The position numbers and the translations under genes are program-made. Below, in pieces: positions 24,712 through 33,209 of a DNA stretch of 40,828 nt. This stretch comes from an uncultured Eubacteriales bacterium (GTDB taxonomy: Bacteria > Bacillota > Clostridia > Christensenellales > CAG-138). The stretch lies in assembly GCA_900549955.1 (NCBI GenBank), contig URQH01000016.1, positions 1-40,828 of the forward strand, in the 5' to 3' direction. The notes beneath the pieces were generated by a model. The model searched no databases. It worked only from the letters and a program-made list of their open reading frames with translations, and was not told where the DNA came from. Each line of letters begins with the position of its first letter. The stretch's first letter is position 1.

Positions 24712-25941
24712 CTATCGTGCAAAATTGCCATCCACAAACACCGGAACCTCGCTCCCGTCCTGCCGGATGCCTACAATGGAAAGATCGGGCGTGCCGATCA
24801 TAAAGTCCACATGGGTCATGGAGGCGTTCAGCCCCCGTTTCAGCCGCTCGGCCTCGCTCATATGCTCGCTGCCGGCAATGCACGGGTACGCGCTGCCAAA
24901 CGCCAGATGGCAGGAAGCGTTTTCATCAAACAGTGTGTTGTAAAACAGCGTTCCGGTCCGCGATATCGCAGAGTCGAACGGCACAAGCGCCACCTCTCCC
25001 AGATAGGAAGCCCCCTCGTCCACCGCGACCGCATTGCGAAGCACCGTTTCTCCCTCTTCCGCCTCCACGTGCACAATGCGCCCACGCTCCAGCGTAAGCG
25101 CAAAACCGCGCACCACGTTGCCGTCCAGCACGAGCGGCAGCGACGCCACCACGCGCCCGTTGACGCCGTCGCGGCGCGGTGCGGTGAACACCTCTTCCGT
25201 CGGCAGGTTCGGCACAAACGGCACGCCTGCCGGGGTGCGCTCCTCGCCGGCAACCCAGAAATGTCCCTCCGGCAGCTCCACCATCAGGTCGGTCCCCAGC
25301 GCGTTTCGATAGTGCAGCGCGCGCAGGCGCAGCCCGTTCAGCCAGTCGCGGTAATGGGTCAGCCTGGCGATGTGCTCGCGCCAGGCACCGACGGCATCGC
25401 CGTCCTGCTCCACGTGCACAGCCTCGAAAATCCGCTCCCACAAGCACGACATGGCCGCCTCTTCCGGCAGCTCCGGGAACACGGCGCGCGCCCAGGCGGG
25501 CACCGGGATCGACGCCACGCACCACTGGACGCGGTTCTGCCTGGTCGCCTCGCGGAACTCGCGCAGCGCCTCGCCGGCGGCACGGTTGGCGCGGCGGATG
25601 CGCCCGGCATCCACGCCTGAAAGCGCGGCCGGATCCTCCGCATGGATGGACAAAAACGCCGCGCCGGCGCGCACGTTGTCCACCCGCAACGACTGCCGCC
25701 ACGGCGGGCACACGTCAAACACCGCGTCGTCCGCGCGCAGATACCTTAACCGCGTCAACGCGTCGTCCTGCCAATCCAGCTCCACGCGCGAGGCGCCCGC
25801 GTCATACGCCGCCTCCGCGCACAGCCGGGCAAACGGCGCGCAATCCACCGGGCAGGAGATGACGAGCGGCTGGCCCTGTTGCAGGTTCAAGCCCACCTCC
25901 ACGAGCAGCCTCGCATACTGTTCCCGTCTTCCCTTCGACAT
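24712..25941 (-). CDS. M29 family aminopeptidase (AmpS/PepS type)
   Basis: This 409-residue protein has the usual M29 length, and no signal peptide, so it acts in the cytoplasm. The metal-binding half is clear: NLPTEEVFTAP near 245 and YLGEVALVPFDS near 312 supply Glu ligands, followed by NTLFDENASCHLAFGSAYP near 335 and THVDFMIGTPDLSI near 380 supply His and Asp. M29 enzymes remove N-terminal residues from peptides using cobalt, zinc or magnesium. AAAGGA lies about 9 bases before the ATG. It follows the ProX-like gene by 84 bases and precedes the PIG-L/NAGPA gene by 21, all on one strand, so part of its expression may come from the ProX-like promoter. A possible promoter (TATATT) also lies just upstream. 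Confidence 0.88.
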   Translation of the reverse strand: MSKGRREQYARLLVEVGLNLQQGQPLVISCPVDCAPFARLCAEAAYDAGASRVELDWQDDALTRLRYLRADDAVFDVCPPWRQSLRVDNVRAGAAFLSIHAEDPAALSGVDAGRIRRANRAAGEALREFREATRQNRVQWCVASIPVPAWARAVFPELPEEAAMSCLWERIFEAVHVEQDGDAVGAWREHIARLTHYRDWLNGLRLRALHYRNALGTDLMVELPEGHFWVAGEERTPAGVPFVPNLPTEEVFTAPRRDGVNGRVVASLPLVLDGNVVRGFALTLERGRIVHVEAEEGETVLRNAVAVDEGASYLGEVALVPFDSAISRTGTLFYNTLFDENASCHLAFGSAYPCIAGSEHMSEAERLKRGLNASMTHVDFMIGTPDLSIVGIRQDGSEVPVFVDGNFAR

Positions 25942-26025
25942 GCGGTCCGTCCTTTCTCCAATCTGTCTCCAAATATATGACGTTTCCCGGCGGCAAACGG
26001 TTGCACCGGTTTCGCAATTTTGCGC

Positions 26026-26583
26026 TTACAGCGTGACAAAGGTGGGCGCGTGCCCGACATGAGGCAAAAACCGGTCCAGCAGATCCGGCGTGGCAATGGC
26101 GAGGCTCGTCGTGTTTACACACGGGTGGCACCCGACACAGGCCGCCCGCACCACGTCGCGGTCGATGAGCAACCGCACCCGGCGCTCCACGTCGTTCATC
26201 AGCCCCAGCACCGACACCGCGCCCGGGCTGATGTTCAGAAACGCCTCCATGTGCGCCGCATCGGCAAAGGAAAGCCGGGCGGATTGGATCTGGTGCGACA
26301 GATCCTTTGTACGGAACGGCTTGTCCCCGGGCATCATGAGCAGGTAAAACGCCGTTTTCTGCGCGTTGCACAGGAACAGGTTCTTGCACATGTCCACGCC
26401 GAGCAGCCGGTCGATCTCCGCGCAGTCCGCAATGGTCGCCGCCGGGTCGTGATCGACGCGCCGGTACGCGATGCCCAATGCATCCAGCAGGTCGTATACG
26501 GCGCGCTCCCGCGGCGCGCGCGACGCGGCATCCGCCGGACGTCCCTGATACAGCACCGGGTCCACAAAAAAGGCCGATTCCAT
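26026..26583 (-). CDS. ProX/YbaK-type aminoacyl-tRNA deacylase (editing domain protein)
   Basis: This 185-residue free-standing editing domain is related to the insertion domain of prolyl-tRNA synthetase. Distinctive segments are KNLFLCNAQKTAFYLLMMPGDKPF near 80, which includes the conserved Lys and the substrate pocket, SPGAVSVLGLMND near 120, and ACVGCHPCVNTTSLAI near 155, where the GxxP-like loop lies. Characterised relatives (clostridial ProX/PrdX) hydrolyse Ala-tRNA(Pro), protecting proline codons from alanine misincorporation. Length and motifs fit a complete protein. GGAGGG lies 8 bases before the ATG, with a promoter about 40 bases upstream. Neighbours give no further hint. Confidence 0.85.
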   Translation of the reverse strand: MESAFFVDPVLYQGRPADAASRAPRERAVYDLLDALGIAYRRVDHDPAATIADCAEIDRLLGVDMCKNLFLCNAQKTAFYLLMMPGDKPFRTKDLSHQIQSARLSFADAAHMEAFLNISPGAVSVLGLMNDVERRVRLLIDRDVVRAACVGCHPCVNTTSLAIATPDLLDRFLPHVGHAPTFVTL

Positions 26584-26623
26584 GGATATGTCCCTCCCCG
26601 CCCCGCCACTGGCAGGGCATTCT

Positions 26624-26651
26624 ATTATATTATGCCATAAAACTTGTCGAA
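26624..26651 (-). promoter_or_regulatory. Promoter of the ProX-like gene
   Basis: On the minus strand TTCGAC (26651-26646), a 16-base spacer and a perfect TATAAT (26629-26624). An overlapping alternative is TTCTCA with CATAAT. The leader is about 35 bases and includes the ribosome site. Confidence 0.55.
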
Positions 26652-26776
26652 TGAGAATGCATTATCACAAAATAGCCGATGACGTCTCCTGTGCGCTCCC
26701 AGCTTTCACGCTCTCACAGGGCACACCTTAAGCCATGGCGCTCTCTTTCGCCACGCTGGAACATACGAAAAGCCAA

Positions 26777-26814
26777 CACGCTCCCGCCGCAATCCGATGT
26801 GCGACAGGAGCGTG
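26777..26814 (-). terminator. Terminator after the UPF0210 gene
   Basis: CACGCTCC (26777-26784) pairs with GGAGCGTG (26807-26814), with an inner CGCA/TGCG pairing. On the minus strand TTGGCTTTTC follows. It lies 36 bases after the stop. The rest of 26641-26849 shows nothing I recognise. Confidence 0.6.
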
Positions 26815-26849
26815 CCTTCCATGATCTTCCAACTGCAAAGCGCCAACGC

Positions 26850-28208
26850 TCAGTTTCTCAGGCTATGGATCGGCGCGGGAATGCGGCCGCCTCGGGCGAT
26901 AAACGCGCTGCTGTCACAGCCGTTCACGCGCATGACCGGCGCCGTGCCGAGCAGGCCGCCGAACTCGACCGAATCGCCCACGCCCTTGCCCGGCACCGGG
27001 ATGATGCGCACGGCCGTGGTCTTTTGGTTGATCATGCCGATGGCCGCCTCGTCCGCAATGATGCCGGAGATCGTCGCCGCGCTCGTCGCGCCCGGGATGG
27101 CGACCATGTCGATGCCCACGGAGCAGACGCACGTCATGGCTTCCAGCTTTTCGAGCGATAACGCGCCGCTGCGCGCGGCCTCGATCATGCCGGCGTCCTC
27201 GCTGACCGGGATAAAGGCGCCGGACAGGCCGCCCACATGGCCGGAGGCCATGACGCCGCCCTTCTTGACCGCATCGTTGAGCAGCGCAAGCGCCGCCGTG
27301 GTGCCGGGCGCGCCGGCGCGCTCCAGGCCCATCTCCTCGAGGATATAGGCCACGGAATCGCCCACGGCCGGCGTCGGCGCCAGCGACAGGTCCACGATGC
27401 CAAACGGCACCCCCAGCCGCTCCGCCGCTTCGCGCGCGACGAGCTGGCCCATGCGCGTGATGCGGAACGCCGTCTTTTTGATGGTCTCCGCCACCACGTC
27501 GAACGGTTCGCCCTTGACCTGCTCGAGCGCGGTCTTGACCACGCCCGGGCCGGACACGCCAACGTTGATGCAGCACTCCGGCTCGCCCACGCCGTGGAAC
27601 GCGCCCGCCATGAACGGGTTGTCCTCGACGGCATTGGCAAACACGACGAGCTTGGCGCAGCCCAACCCGTCCTGTTCCTCGGTGCGCTTGGCCGTCGCCT
27701 TGATGATCTGCCCCATCCACGCCACCGCGTCCATGTTGATGCCGGCGCGCGTGGACGCGACGTTGACGGAAGAGCACACGCGCTCCGTGCACGCGAGCGC
27801 CTCCGGGATGCTGGCGATGAGCCGCCGGTCCGCCACGGTCATGCCCTTCTGCACGAGCGCAGAAAACCCGCCGATAAAGTTGATCCCCAGCGTATCCGCG
27901 GCACGGTCGAGCGCGCGGGCGAATACGGTGTAGTCCGCCGTGTTGGAGGCCGCCGCGATCTGCGCAATCGGCGTGACCGCCACGCGCTTGTTCACGATCG
28001 GGATGCCGTATTCGGTCTCGATCGCCTCGCCCGTGCGCACGAGCGCCTCGGCCTTGGACGTGACCTTGTCGTAGAGCTTGCGGCAGGCGGTCTCCGCGTC
28101 CGCATCGGCACAGTCGTAGAGCGAAATGCCCATGGTGATGGTCCGGATGTCGAGATGCTGCTGCTCGATCATTCGGACGGTTTCCAATATTTCCTTCTGG
28201 TTCTGCAT
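26850..28208 (-). CDS. UPF0210 (PFL-like fold) family protein
   Basis: This 452-residue protein matches the widely conserved UPF0210/DUF711 family. Recognisable segments are IRTITMGISLYDC near 21, NSVNVASTRAGINMDAV-type sequence near 150, the Gly-rich GEPECCINVGVSGPGVVK near 208, and SGHVGGLSGAFIPVSEDAGM near 320. Its known structure resembles pyruvate formate-lyase, hence the name, but no glycyl-radical motif is expected or seen, and the activity is unknown. It begins one base after the stop of the UPF0237 ACT-domain gene. This two-gene arrangement is common across Firmicutes and some other groups, implying a shared role, perhaps in amino-acid sensing. A terminator follows. Confidence 0.92.
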   Translation of the reverse strand: MQNQKEILETVRMIEQQHLDIRTITMGISLYDCADADAETACRKLYDKVTSKAEALVRTGEAIETEYGIPIVNKRVAVTPIAQIAAASNTADYTVFARALDRAADTLGINFIGGFSALVQKGMTVADRRLIASIPEALACTERVCSSVNVASTRAGINMDAVAWMGQIIKATAKRTEEQDGLGCAKLVVFANAVEDNPFMAGAFHGVGEPECCINVGVSGPGVVKTALEQVKGEPFDVVAETIKKTAFRITRMGQLVAREAAERLGVPFGIVDLSLAPTPAVGDSVAYILEEMGLERAGAPGTTAALALLNDAVKKGGVMASGHVGGLSGAFIPVSEDAGMIEAARSGALSLEKLEAMTCVCSVGIDMVAIPGATSAATISGIIADEAAIGMINQKTTAVRIIPVPGKGVGDSVEFGGLLGTAPVMRVNGCDSSAFIARGGRIPAPIHSLRN

Positions 28209-28209
28209 G

Positions 28210-28485
28210 TCAGTTTACCGCGTGCATGGCGTTAAAGATGTCCTCGTGCTGGATGCGGATGGACAGCGCCATCTGCTCGCCCAGGTCTACCAGCGCGTCC
28301 CTGAGCGTGGAAAAATCGGACGTGCAGCCCTGCACGTCCGTCAGCATGACCATCGTAAAGTATTCGTTCATGACCGTCTGGCTGATGTCCAGCACGTTCA
28401 CGCCATAGTCCGCCAGCAGCGTGCTCACGCGCGCAATGATGCCCACGCGGTCGTGCCCGACGACGGTGACAATCGCTTTTTTCAT
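28210..28485 (-). CDS. UPF0237 ACT-domain protein
   Basis: This 91-residue protein is almost entirely one ACT domain. The N-terminal strand and loop KKAIVTVVGHDRVGIIARVSTLLADYGVNVLDISQ is the typical ligand-binding half, with the Gly-rich turn that usually contacts an amino acid. The second half (EYFTMVMLTD...) completes the fold. It is related to the regulatory domain of GcvR-like proteins and is probably dimeric and cytoplasmic. GGAGG lies about 7 bases before the ATG. Its stop is one base from the UPF0210 start, so the pair is translationally linked and the ACT protein is likely the sensor for its partner. The ligand is unknown. Confidence 0.93.
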   Translation of the reverse strand: MKKAIVTVVGHDRVGIIARVSTLLADYGVNVLDISQTVMNEYFTMVMLTDVQGCTSDFSTLRDALVDLGEQMALSIRIQHEDIFNAMHAVN

Positions 28486-28514
28486 CGGAGTTCCTCCATC
28501 GTTCTGATTTTCTT

Positions 28515-28553
28515 ATCATACAACAACCGGCGAAAAAACGCCACACGTTTTTT
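28515..28553 (-). promoter_or_regulatory. Candidate promoter and inverted repeat before the UPF0237-UPF0210 operon
   Basis: A minus-strand -10 TATGAT (28520-28515) lies 29 bases before the start codon; the -35 is poor. AAAAAACG (28533-28540) and CGTTTTTT (28546-28553) form an exact 8-base inverted repeat overlapping the -35 position, either an operator or a second terminator for the upstream operon. Confidence 0.4.
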
Positions 28554-28579
28554 GGCGTAATGCAGCGCGGCGGCAAAGG

Positions 28580-28614
28580 AAAAAACGGGCGGCGCGGCAA
28601 AAGCCGCGCCGCCC
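28580..28614 (-). terminator. Terminator of the MacB-type operon
   Basis: GGGCGGCGCGGC (28587-28598) and GCCGCGCCGCCC (28603-28614) form a perfect 12-base-pair stem with an AAAA loop, followed on the minus strand by GTTTTTTCC. It lies 14 bases after the permease stop. Confidence 0.9.
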
Positions 28615-28628
28615 GCGCCAGGGCGATG

Positions 28629-29921
28629 TCATTCGTTGCGAATGGCCGCCAGCGGGCTCAGCCGCATGGCGCGGATGGAGGGATACAGCCCTGCCACCAG
28701 ACCCACGACCACCGAGAACGCCACTGCACCCGCAGCCAGGTAGAACGGGATGATGCTCGTAAACCCGGAGGCAGAGAGCAGCGTGTTGAGCAGCGCTTTA
28801 AGCCCATAGGAAATGACGAGCCCCAGCGCGCCGCCAAACAGGCCGATAAATGCAGACTCCGTAAGGAACATGCCCGCAATGTTGCTCATCCGGCAGCCAA
28901 GCACCTTGATGATGCCAATCTCCTTCGTTCGCTCATAGATGCTCATCATCATCGTGTTGATGATGCCGATCGCCGCTACCAGCAGCGACACGCCTCCGAT
29001 GGCGCCGAGCAGGTACTGGATGCGCGCGGTCTGCTGCTCCGCCATTTCGACCGCGTCCTGCACGCTGTACACGCCATAGCCCATGTTTTCAATCTCCGTC
29101 TTGACGGCCTTGACGTCCTCCAGGCTGTTGCACTTGACCAGCACCTGGTTGTATTTGCCGGCGCTGCTTCCCAGAAAATCCTTGTTGTCCTCGATGAGCT
29201 TCTCCAGCGTACCCATCTCCATCAGGCAATAATAGGAGTAGTTGCCCTCCTCCTGCATGCTGCCAACCATGTCGATCTTGTACATCGAGCCGCGGGGCTG
29301 GGAATTGTCGCCGCTCTGCCCGTTTTGGCTATAGATGTTGTTATAGTCAAACGTCAGCTGGAAGCGGTCGTCCAGTTCCACCTTGGGGTTGCCGTCCCGG
29401 TCGACAGCTTCCTTGCCGGTGTTCGGGTCGCGAAACCACTGCAACACATAGCTGCCGACGACCATTTCCTTTGTGCTGCCGCGCTTGGCAACGGGGAACC
29501 GCCCCTCGCCCAGCGTCAGATCAAACTCCGCCGCGACCGACTCGTCCACGCCAAGGATCGACACATCCGAGACGTACCGGCCGCTCTTGAGCATGCCCCA
29601 GGCCTCGACCATCGGCATCACGGCGCGCACGCCGGCAATCTGCCGGAACGCCTCTACGCTCTTTTTGTTCAATTCCGTCTCGCGGCTGGTACCCGAACCG
29701 TCGCCCGTCTCCACATACGACCAGGAATTCACCTGGATCAGCGTCAGGCTGCCGGTGCCGGCAAAGCTCTGGACGGTCGCCTCGCGGATGCCGATGCCGA
29801 GCGATACCATGACCACGATCGACGCCACGCCGATCGTCATGCCCAACACCGTGAGAAATGCCCGCAATTTCCGGCGCCACAGGTTCAGAAACGCGATCGA
29901 GACGAGATCGCCAAACCTCAT
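28629..29921 (-). CDS. MacB/FtsX-type ABC transporter permease
   Basis: This 430-residue permease has the MacB plan: an N-terminal helix (about 15-40, in AFLNLWRRKLRAFLTVLGMTIGVAS), a large outside domain of about 230 residues, then three helices in the last 150 residues. The loop YERTKEIGIIKVLGCRMSNI near 315 is the conserved coupling region of this family. The end PSIRAMRLSPLAAIRNE is also characteristic. MacB-type systems move substrates outside the membrane or transmit force to partners rather than pump through a channel. The ATG at 29921 overlaps the stop of the preceding gene (ATGA) and has GGAGG just upstream; the longer open frame lies inside that gene. It works with the ATPase at 31603-32379 and the anchored protein between them. 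Confidence 0.88.
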   Translation of the reverse strand: MRFGDLVSIAFLNLWRRKLRAFLTVLGMTIGVASIVVMVSLGIGIREATVQSFAGTGSLTLIQVNSWSYVETGDGSGTSRETELNKKSVEAFRQIAGVRAVMPMVEAWGMLKSGRYVSDVSILGVDESVAAEFDLTLGEGRFPVAKRGSTKEMVVGSYVLQWFRDPNTGKEAVDRDGNPKVELDDRFQLTFDYNNIYSQNGQSGDNSQPRGSMYKIDMVGSMQEEGNYSYYCLMEMGTLEKLIEDNKDFLGSSAGKYNQVLVKCNSLEDVKAVKTEIENMGYGVYSVQDAVEMAEQQTARIQYLLGAIGGVSLLVAAIGIINTMMMSIYERTKEIGIIKVLGCRMSNIAGMFLTESAFIGLFGGALGLVISYGLKALLNTLLSASGFTSIIPFYLAAGAVAFSVVVGLVAGLYPSIRAMRLSPLAAIRNE

Positions 29922-31606
29922 AACGCCTCCAGCTCCTTCTTGCGCTGCCGGTGCCGCCGGATGCCGAGCACGACCACGCCCGCGGACACCGCGGCAATTG
30001 CCAGCGCCCACCAGTACCAGGCAATGCCTTCCCGTCCTTCCGCGCCGCCCATGCCGCCGGACATGCCGTCATCGGCGTACCCCATGGCAGGATCGGCATA
30101 GGAGTCCTCCATCCCGCCGGCCATGGCTCCATCCTCCAACACGGGGTCGATTGCAATCTGTTCATTGACAAACATCTGCAGCGGCAACCGCTCCTGCATT
30201 TGCTCGCCATACACGTCCTCATACGAGATGACGACCTCGCCCGCAATGTCGCCCGCCACGTCTGTCTGCACGTCAAACTCGGCGCGCATCGTGCCGCCGC
30301 TGGCGATGTTGCCGCCAAAGTATGTCTCCGGCATGGACAGACCCTCGCCCTCCACCGTCACCATACAGTTATAGATCGAGGATTTGCCCATGTTGTACAG
30401 CGACACGCCCACTGCGGCGGTCTGGCCGACCCACGGCTCATCGTACACGAGCGGCTCGTCGCACTTGATGCGGATGCGCTGCTGGATGGGCAACGTGATG
30501 GACTCTTCGGTGGTATACGCCTGCTTGCTGCTCACACCGTCGTAGCTGAATGACAACGCCATGGCATACGCCTTGGCCTCCGCATCCGGCGCGGCTTGCA
30601 GCGTCACTTTCACGGTGGAGGCGCCCTCCTTCTCCATCTCCTTGATGTAGAGGGTGTTGCTGCCGTTCTCGGCCGGCAGGACGGTCCCCGTCTCATCCAC
30701 CATGCGCAGCTGGATGTTCCTGATGGCCTCGTCGGCGGACGTGTTGCGCAGCGAAAGCGTCAGGTCAAACGGCTCTCCGGCATACAGCTTTTCGGTACTC
30801 AGGGCATACTTCTCCACAATAAGCTTCGGCTGCGAACGGAAGGTCACGCCACCGCCGCCGCCCGTGGACGCGCCCTTGGTCACGTTCACATAAACGCTGA
30901 TGGTCTCCTCTGTGCGCACGCCGCCATAGGTATACCGCACGTGAAAGTCCACCTGCTTGATTCCCTTGGTCACGCTGTGGCTGAGTACCAGGTTCCGGTA
31001 GCCCTCCACCTGCCAGCACTCGCCCTGTTTGAGGTCGCCGTTGCCGGTGACCTCCGCCTTTTTGATGAGCAACGACATGGAAGGCATGTCAAAGGGGAAA
31101 CTGTCAAGACTGGTGCTGTACACCGGCTCGATCTCCACATCCTGCAGATCGTAGCGCGCCACCAGCGGCAAGATGATGTTGACGGACTGGTCCCGCTCGC
31201 CTTTGAGCGCAGGAACCTCGCCCTCCTCTTTCTTGTTGTTGAGCCAGCGGGACAGCTCAATCCGGTCGCCTCCCGCGTCCGGCACGGCCGTCGGCTCCTG
31301 TTCCTGCCCGTCGTCCCCATCGGTATCCTCACCATTTCCCGGCACCGGCGTCTGAATGACGACGTGTACCACCGGCGGCGTCGCGGTCGACTTTGCGGTC
31401 GGCGTCGCAGTGGGCGTCACAGTCGGCGTCACGGTTGGCGTCGCAGTGGGTGTCGCAGTCGGCGTCGCGGTCGGCGTCTGACCTGGGTTCGTCTCCGTGT
31501 CGCCATCGGCCAACGCCAAGCTGAAGCAGCCAAAACACAGCGCCAAGCACAGCAGCAGCGCCACCGGGTAGGCCCAGCCATGTCCAACCATCCGAATTCG
31601 TTTCAT
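29918..31606 (-). CDS. Secreted, C-terminally anchored protein with Ig-like repeats, partner of a MacB-type transporter
   Basis: The protein has 562 residues. A signal peptide (about 10-33, ending SLALA) is followed by a Thr/Pro tract (PTATPTATPT..., about 43-75) and an acidic stretch. Residues about 110-500 are beta-rich and include segments like AGEPFDLTLSLRNTSADEAIRNIQL and AVGVSLYNMGKSSIYN, typical of CARDB/NEW3-like immunoglobulin folds. A Gly/Met-rich stretch precedes a C-terminal helix (about 530-550) with a basic tail, so the protein is fixed to the membrane and exposed outside. It overlaps both the ATPase and permease genes by four bases, so the three are made together. The position matches adaptor-like partners of MacB-type systems. 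No enzyme motif is seen; binding or scaffolding is inferred. Confidence 0.7.
   Translation of the reverse strand: MKRIRMVGHGWAYPVALLLCLALCFGCFSLALADGDTETNPGQTPTATPTATPTATPTVTPTVTPTATPTAKSTATPPVVHVVIQTPVPGNGEDTDGDDGQEQEPTAVPDAGGDRIELSRWLNNKKEEGEVPALKGERDQSVNIILPLVARYDLQDVEIEPVYSTSLDSFPFDMPSMSLLIKKAEVTGNGDLKQGECWQVEGYRNLVLSHSVTKGIKQVDFHVRYTYGGVRTEETISVYVNVTKGASTGGGGGVTFRSQPKLIVEKYALSTEKLYAGEPFDLTLSLRNTSADEAIRNIQLRMVDETGTVLPAENGSNTLYIKEMEKEGASTVKVTLQAAPDAEAKAYAMALSFSYDGVSSKQAYTTEESITLPIQQRIRIKCDEPLVYDEPWVGQTAAVGVSLYNMGKSSIYNCMVTVEGEGLSMPETYFGGNIASGGTMRAEFDVQTDVAGDIAGEVVISYEDVYGEQMQERLPLQMFVNEQIAIDPVLEDGAMAGGMEDSYADPAMGYADDGMSGGMGGAEGREGIAWYWWALAIAAVSAGVVVLGIRRHRQRKKELEAL
31400..31478 (-). repeat. 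12-base imperfect tandem repeat coding for the Thr/Pro tract
   Basis: Units related to GGCGTCGCAGTC repeat about seven times on the plus-strand reading and encode PTAT/PTVT units of the linker in the anchored protein. Third positions vary, so the array is older than the 54-base repeat near 8.7 kb. Confidence 0.8.
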
Positions 31607-32379
31607 GCTTCGTCCCCTCGCTTTTCCTGATCCATATTGTTCTGTTCTGCATCGGCTGCCCGTTGTGGCGGCACAGGCGGTTCATGCGTCTGATACCGGA
31701 TGTCCACGATCCTCCCGTCGAGCAGATGGATGACTTTATCGGCAAACTGGGCCATGTTCGGGTCGTGCGTGACCATGATGAGCGTCTTGTGCTTTTGGCG
31801 CAGGATGTTACAGATCACGTGCATGACCTCATCGGACGTACCGGAATCGAGATTGCCCGTCGGCTCGTCGGCAAACACGATTTCCGGATCGGTCACAAGC
31901 GCGCGGGCAATGCCGACGCGCTGCTGCTGCCCGCCGCTCATTTGCGACGGCTTGTGCCGCATGTGCGTCTCCAGCCCCACGAGTTTCAGCATATTCTCGG
32001 CCAGTTTGTTTCGCTTATATGCCGGCACCCCGCGAAACGCCAGCGGAAAGGCCACGTTCTCCAGCGCCGTATAGTACGGCATCAGGTTGAACGACTGGAA
32101 GATGAACCCGATGTGCTGCTGGCGAAAGCGGATGAGCTCGCTCTGGTTCATGCGTTCCAAATGACAGCCGGCAATGACGATCTCTCCGGACGTCACATGC
32201 TCGAGCCCGGCCAGCACGTTGAGCAGCGTGCTTTTGCCCGAGCCGCTCCGGCCGATGATACAGCACAGTTCACCCTCCTCGATCGTAAGATCCACACCAC
32301 GCAACGCCTGTACGTCCACGCTGCCTACGCGGTAGATCTTCCTGGCTCCGGAAACCGCAATCAGCGGCGCTTGCTCCAT
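31603..32379 (-). CDS. MacB/LolD-type ABC transporter ATPase
   Basis: This 258-residue ATPase has Walker A GRSGSGKST (43-51), Q-loop FIFQSFNLMPYYTALENV near 95, signature MSGGQQQRVGIARAL near 145, and Walker B IVFADEPTGNLD near 168 with the catalytic Glu. The switch His is in MVTHDP. The EPTGNLDS sequence is typical of the MacB/LolD/FtsE branch. The C-terminal 30 residues are extra and polar. It is the first gene of a three-gene operon; its stop overlaps the next start by four bases. GGGG lies in a rather weak ribosome site. An extended -10, TGGTATTAT (minus strand, 32444-32436), may be its promoter, though the -35 is poor. Confidence 0.93.
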   Translation of the reverse strand: MEQAPLIAVSGARKIYRVGSVDVQALRGVDLTIEEGELCCIIGRSGSGKSTLLNVLAGLEHVTSGEIVIAGCHLERMNQSELIRFRQQHIGFIFQSFNLMPYYTALENVAFPLAFRGVPAYKRNKLAENMLKLVGLETHMRHKPSQMSGGQQQRVGIARALVTDPEIVFADEPTGNLDSGTSDEVMHVICNILRQKHKTLIMVTHDPNMAQFADKVIHLLDGRIVDIRYQTHEPPVPPQRAADAEQNNMDQEKRGDEA

Positions 32380-32530
32380 ACGCTAATCCCCCGTATTCTG
32401 AGTTTGCCACCAGTAAACACCACAAAATCTTGTGTATAATACCAATACTCATACTATAGCATTTCGGTTGCAAAACATCTGTAAGGAAACTATGAATTTT
32501 CTGTTAACCCGCGCCGCCGGAACGTGATGC

Positions 32531-32560
32531 TTCTCACGCCAGGGCCCCATGTGGTATACT
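32531..32560 (+). promoter_or_regulatory. Promoter of the acetyltransferase-rsmF pair (extended -10)
   Basis: TGGTATACT (32552-32560) is an extended -10 box; TTCTCA (32531-32536) is a possible -35 with an 18-base spacer. RNA would start near 32567, about 53 bases before the ATG. The AT-rich 32400-32515 lies between two divergent units, and I see nothing else certain in it. Confidence 0.5.
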
Positions 32561-32619
32561 GGTCAATGACAGCCCCCCTGTGGTGGCGCCCCAGTCTATC
32601 GGGAAAGGACCTTTGCCCC

Positions 32620-33195
32620 ATGGAACAGCCACACGCCCCTTTGGATATCCTGGCGCGCGATCGCGCAGGCGTTCCCGTCTCGTTGGATGACCCGGACTAT
32701 GGCGTTATCAATGAAACCATCGAGCGGGCCCACCGCATCTGCGCCGAGCTCAACGCCGGCTGGCAGCCGCCCGCGCGTGTACGCGCGCTGTTTGCCGAGC
32801 TCACCGGCACGGAACCCGACGACACACTACGCATCTATACGCCCTTTTATGCCGGTTTTGGCCGGAATATACGCGTGGGGAAGCACGTCTTTATCAATTC
32901 GTGCTGCCTGTTCATGGATCGCGGCGGCATCACCATCGGCGACGGCACGTTTATCGGCCCAAACGTCAACCTGATTACGACCGGCCATGGACTCGACCCG
33001 TCCGACCGGCGCACGACGATTTCCCGCCCGATCGTCCTGGGGCGCAACGTGTGGATCGGCGCGGCGGCCATCGTGCTGCCGGGCGTAACGATCGGCGACA
33101 ACAGCGTCATCGGCGCGGGCGCCGTCGTCACGCACGACGTGCCAGCAGGCGCCGTGGCGGCGGGCAATCCGGCGCGCGTCATACGGATGCTGTAA
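32620..33195 (+). CDS. Hexapeptide-repeat O-acetyltransferase (maltose/galactoside type)
   Basis: The protein has 191 residues. The N-terminal helical part (DDPDYGVINETIERAHRICAELN) is the maltose acetyltransferase cap. Residues about 70-190 form a left-handed beta helix with imperfect hexapeptide repeats: IRVGKHVFINSCCLFMDRGG, ITIGDGTFIGPNVNLIT, and WIGAAAIVLPGVTIGDNSVI. The catalytic His is in TTGHGLDP. These trimeric enzymes move acetyl from acetyl-CoA to sugar hydroxyls. A GGGAAAGGA ribosome site lies 10 bases before the ATG. The gene is followed after 14 bases by an rRNA methyltransferase gene and shares its terminator, so they form an operon, though the functions do not obviously relate. 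Confidence 0.88.
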   Translation: MEQPHAPLDILARDRAGVPVSLDDPDYGVINETIERAHRICAELNAGWQPPARVRALFAELTGTEPDDTLRIYTPFYAGFGRNIRVGKHVFINSCCLFMDRGGITIGDGTFIGPNVNLITTGHGLDPSDRRTTISRPIVLGRNVWIGAAAIVLPGVTIGDNSVIGAGAVVTHDVPAGAVAAGNPARVIRML

Positions 33196-33209
33196 GGAGA
33201 GACACGCAT

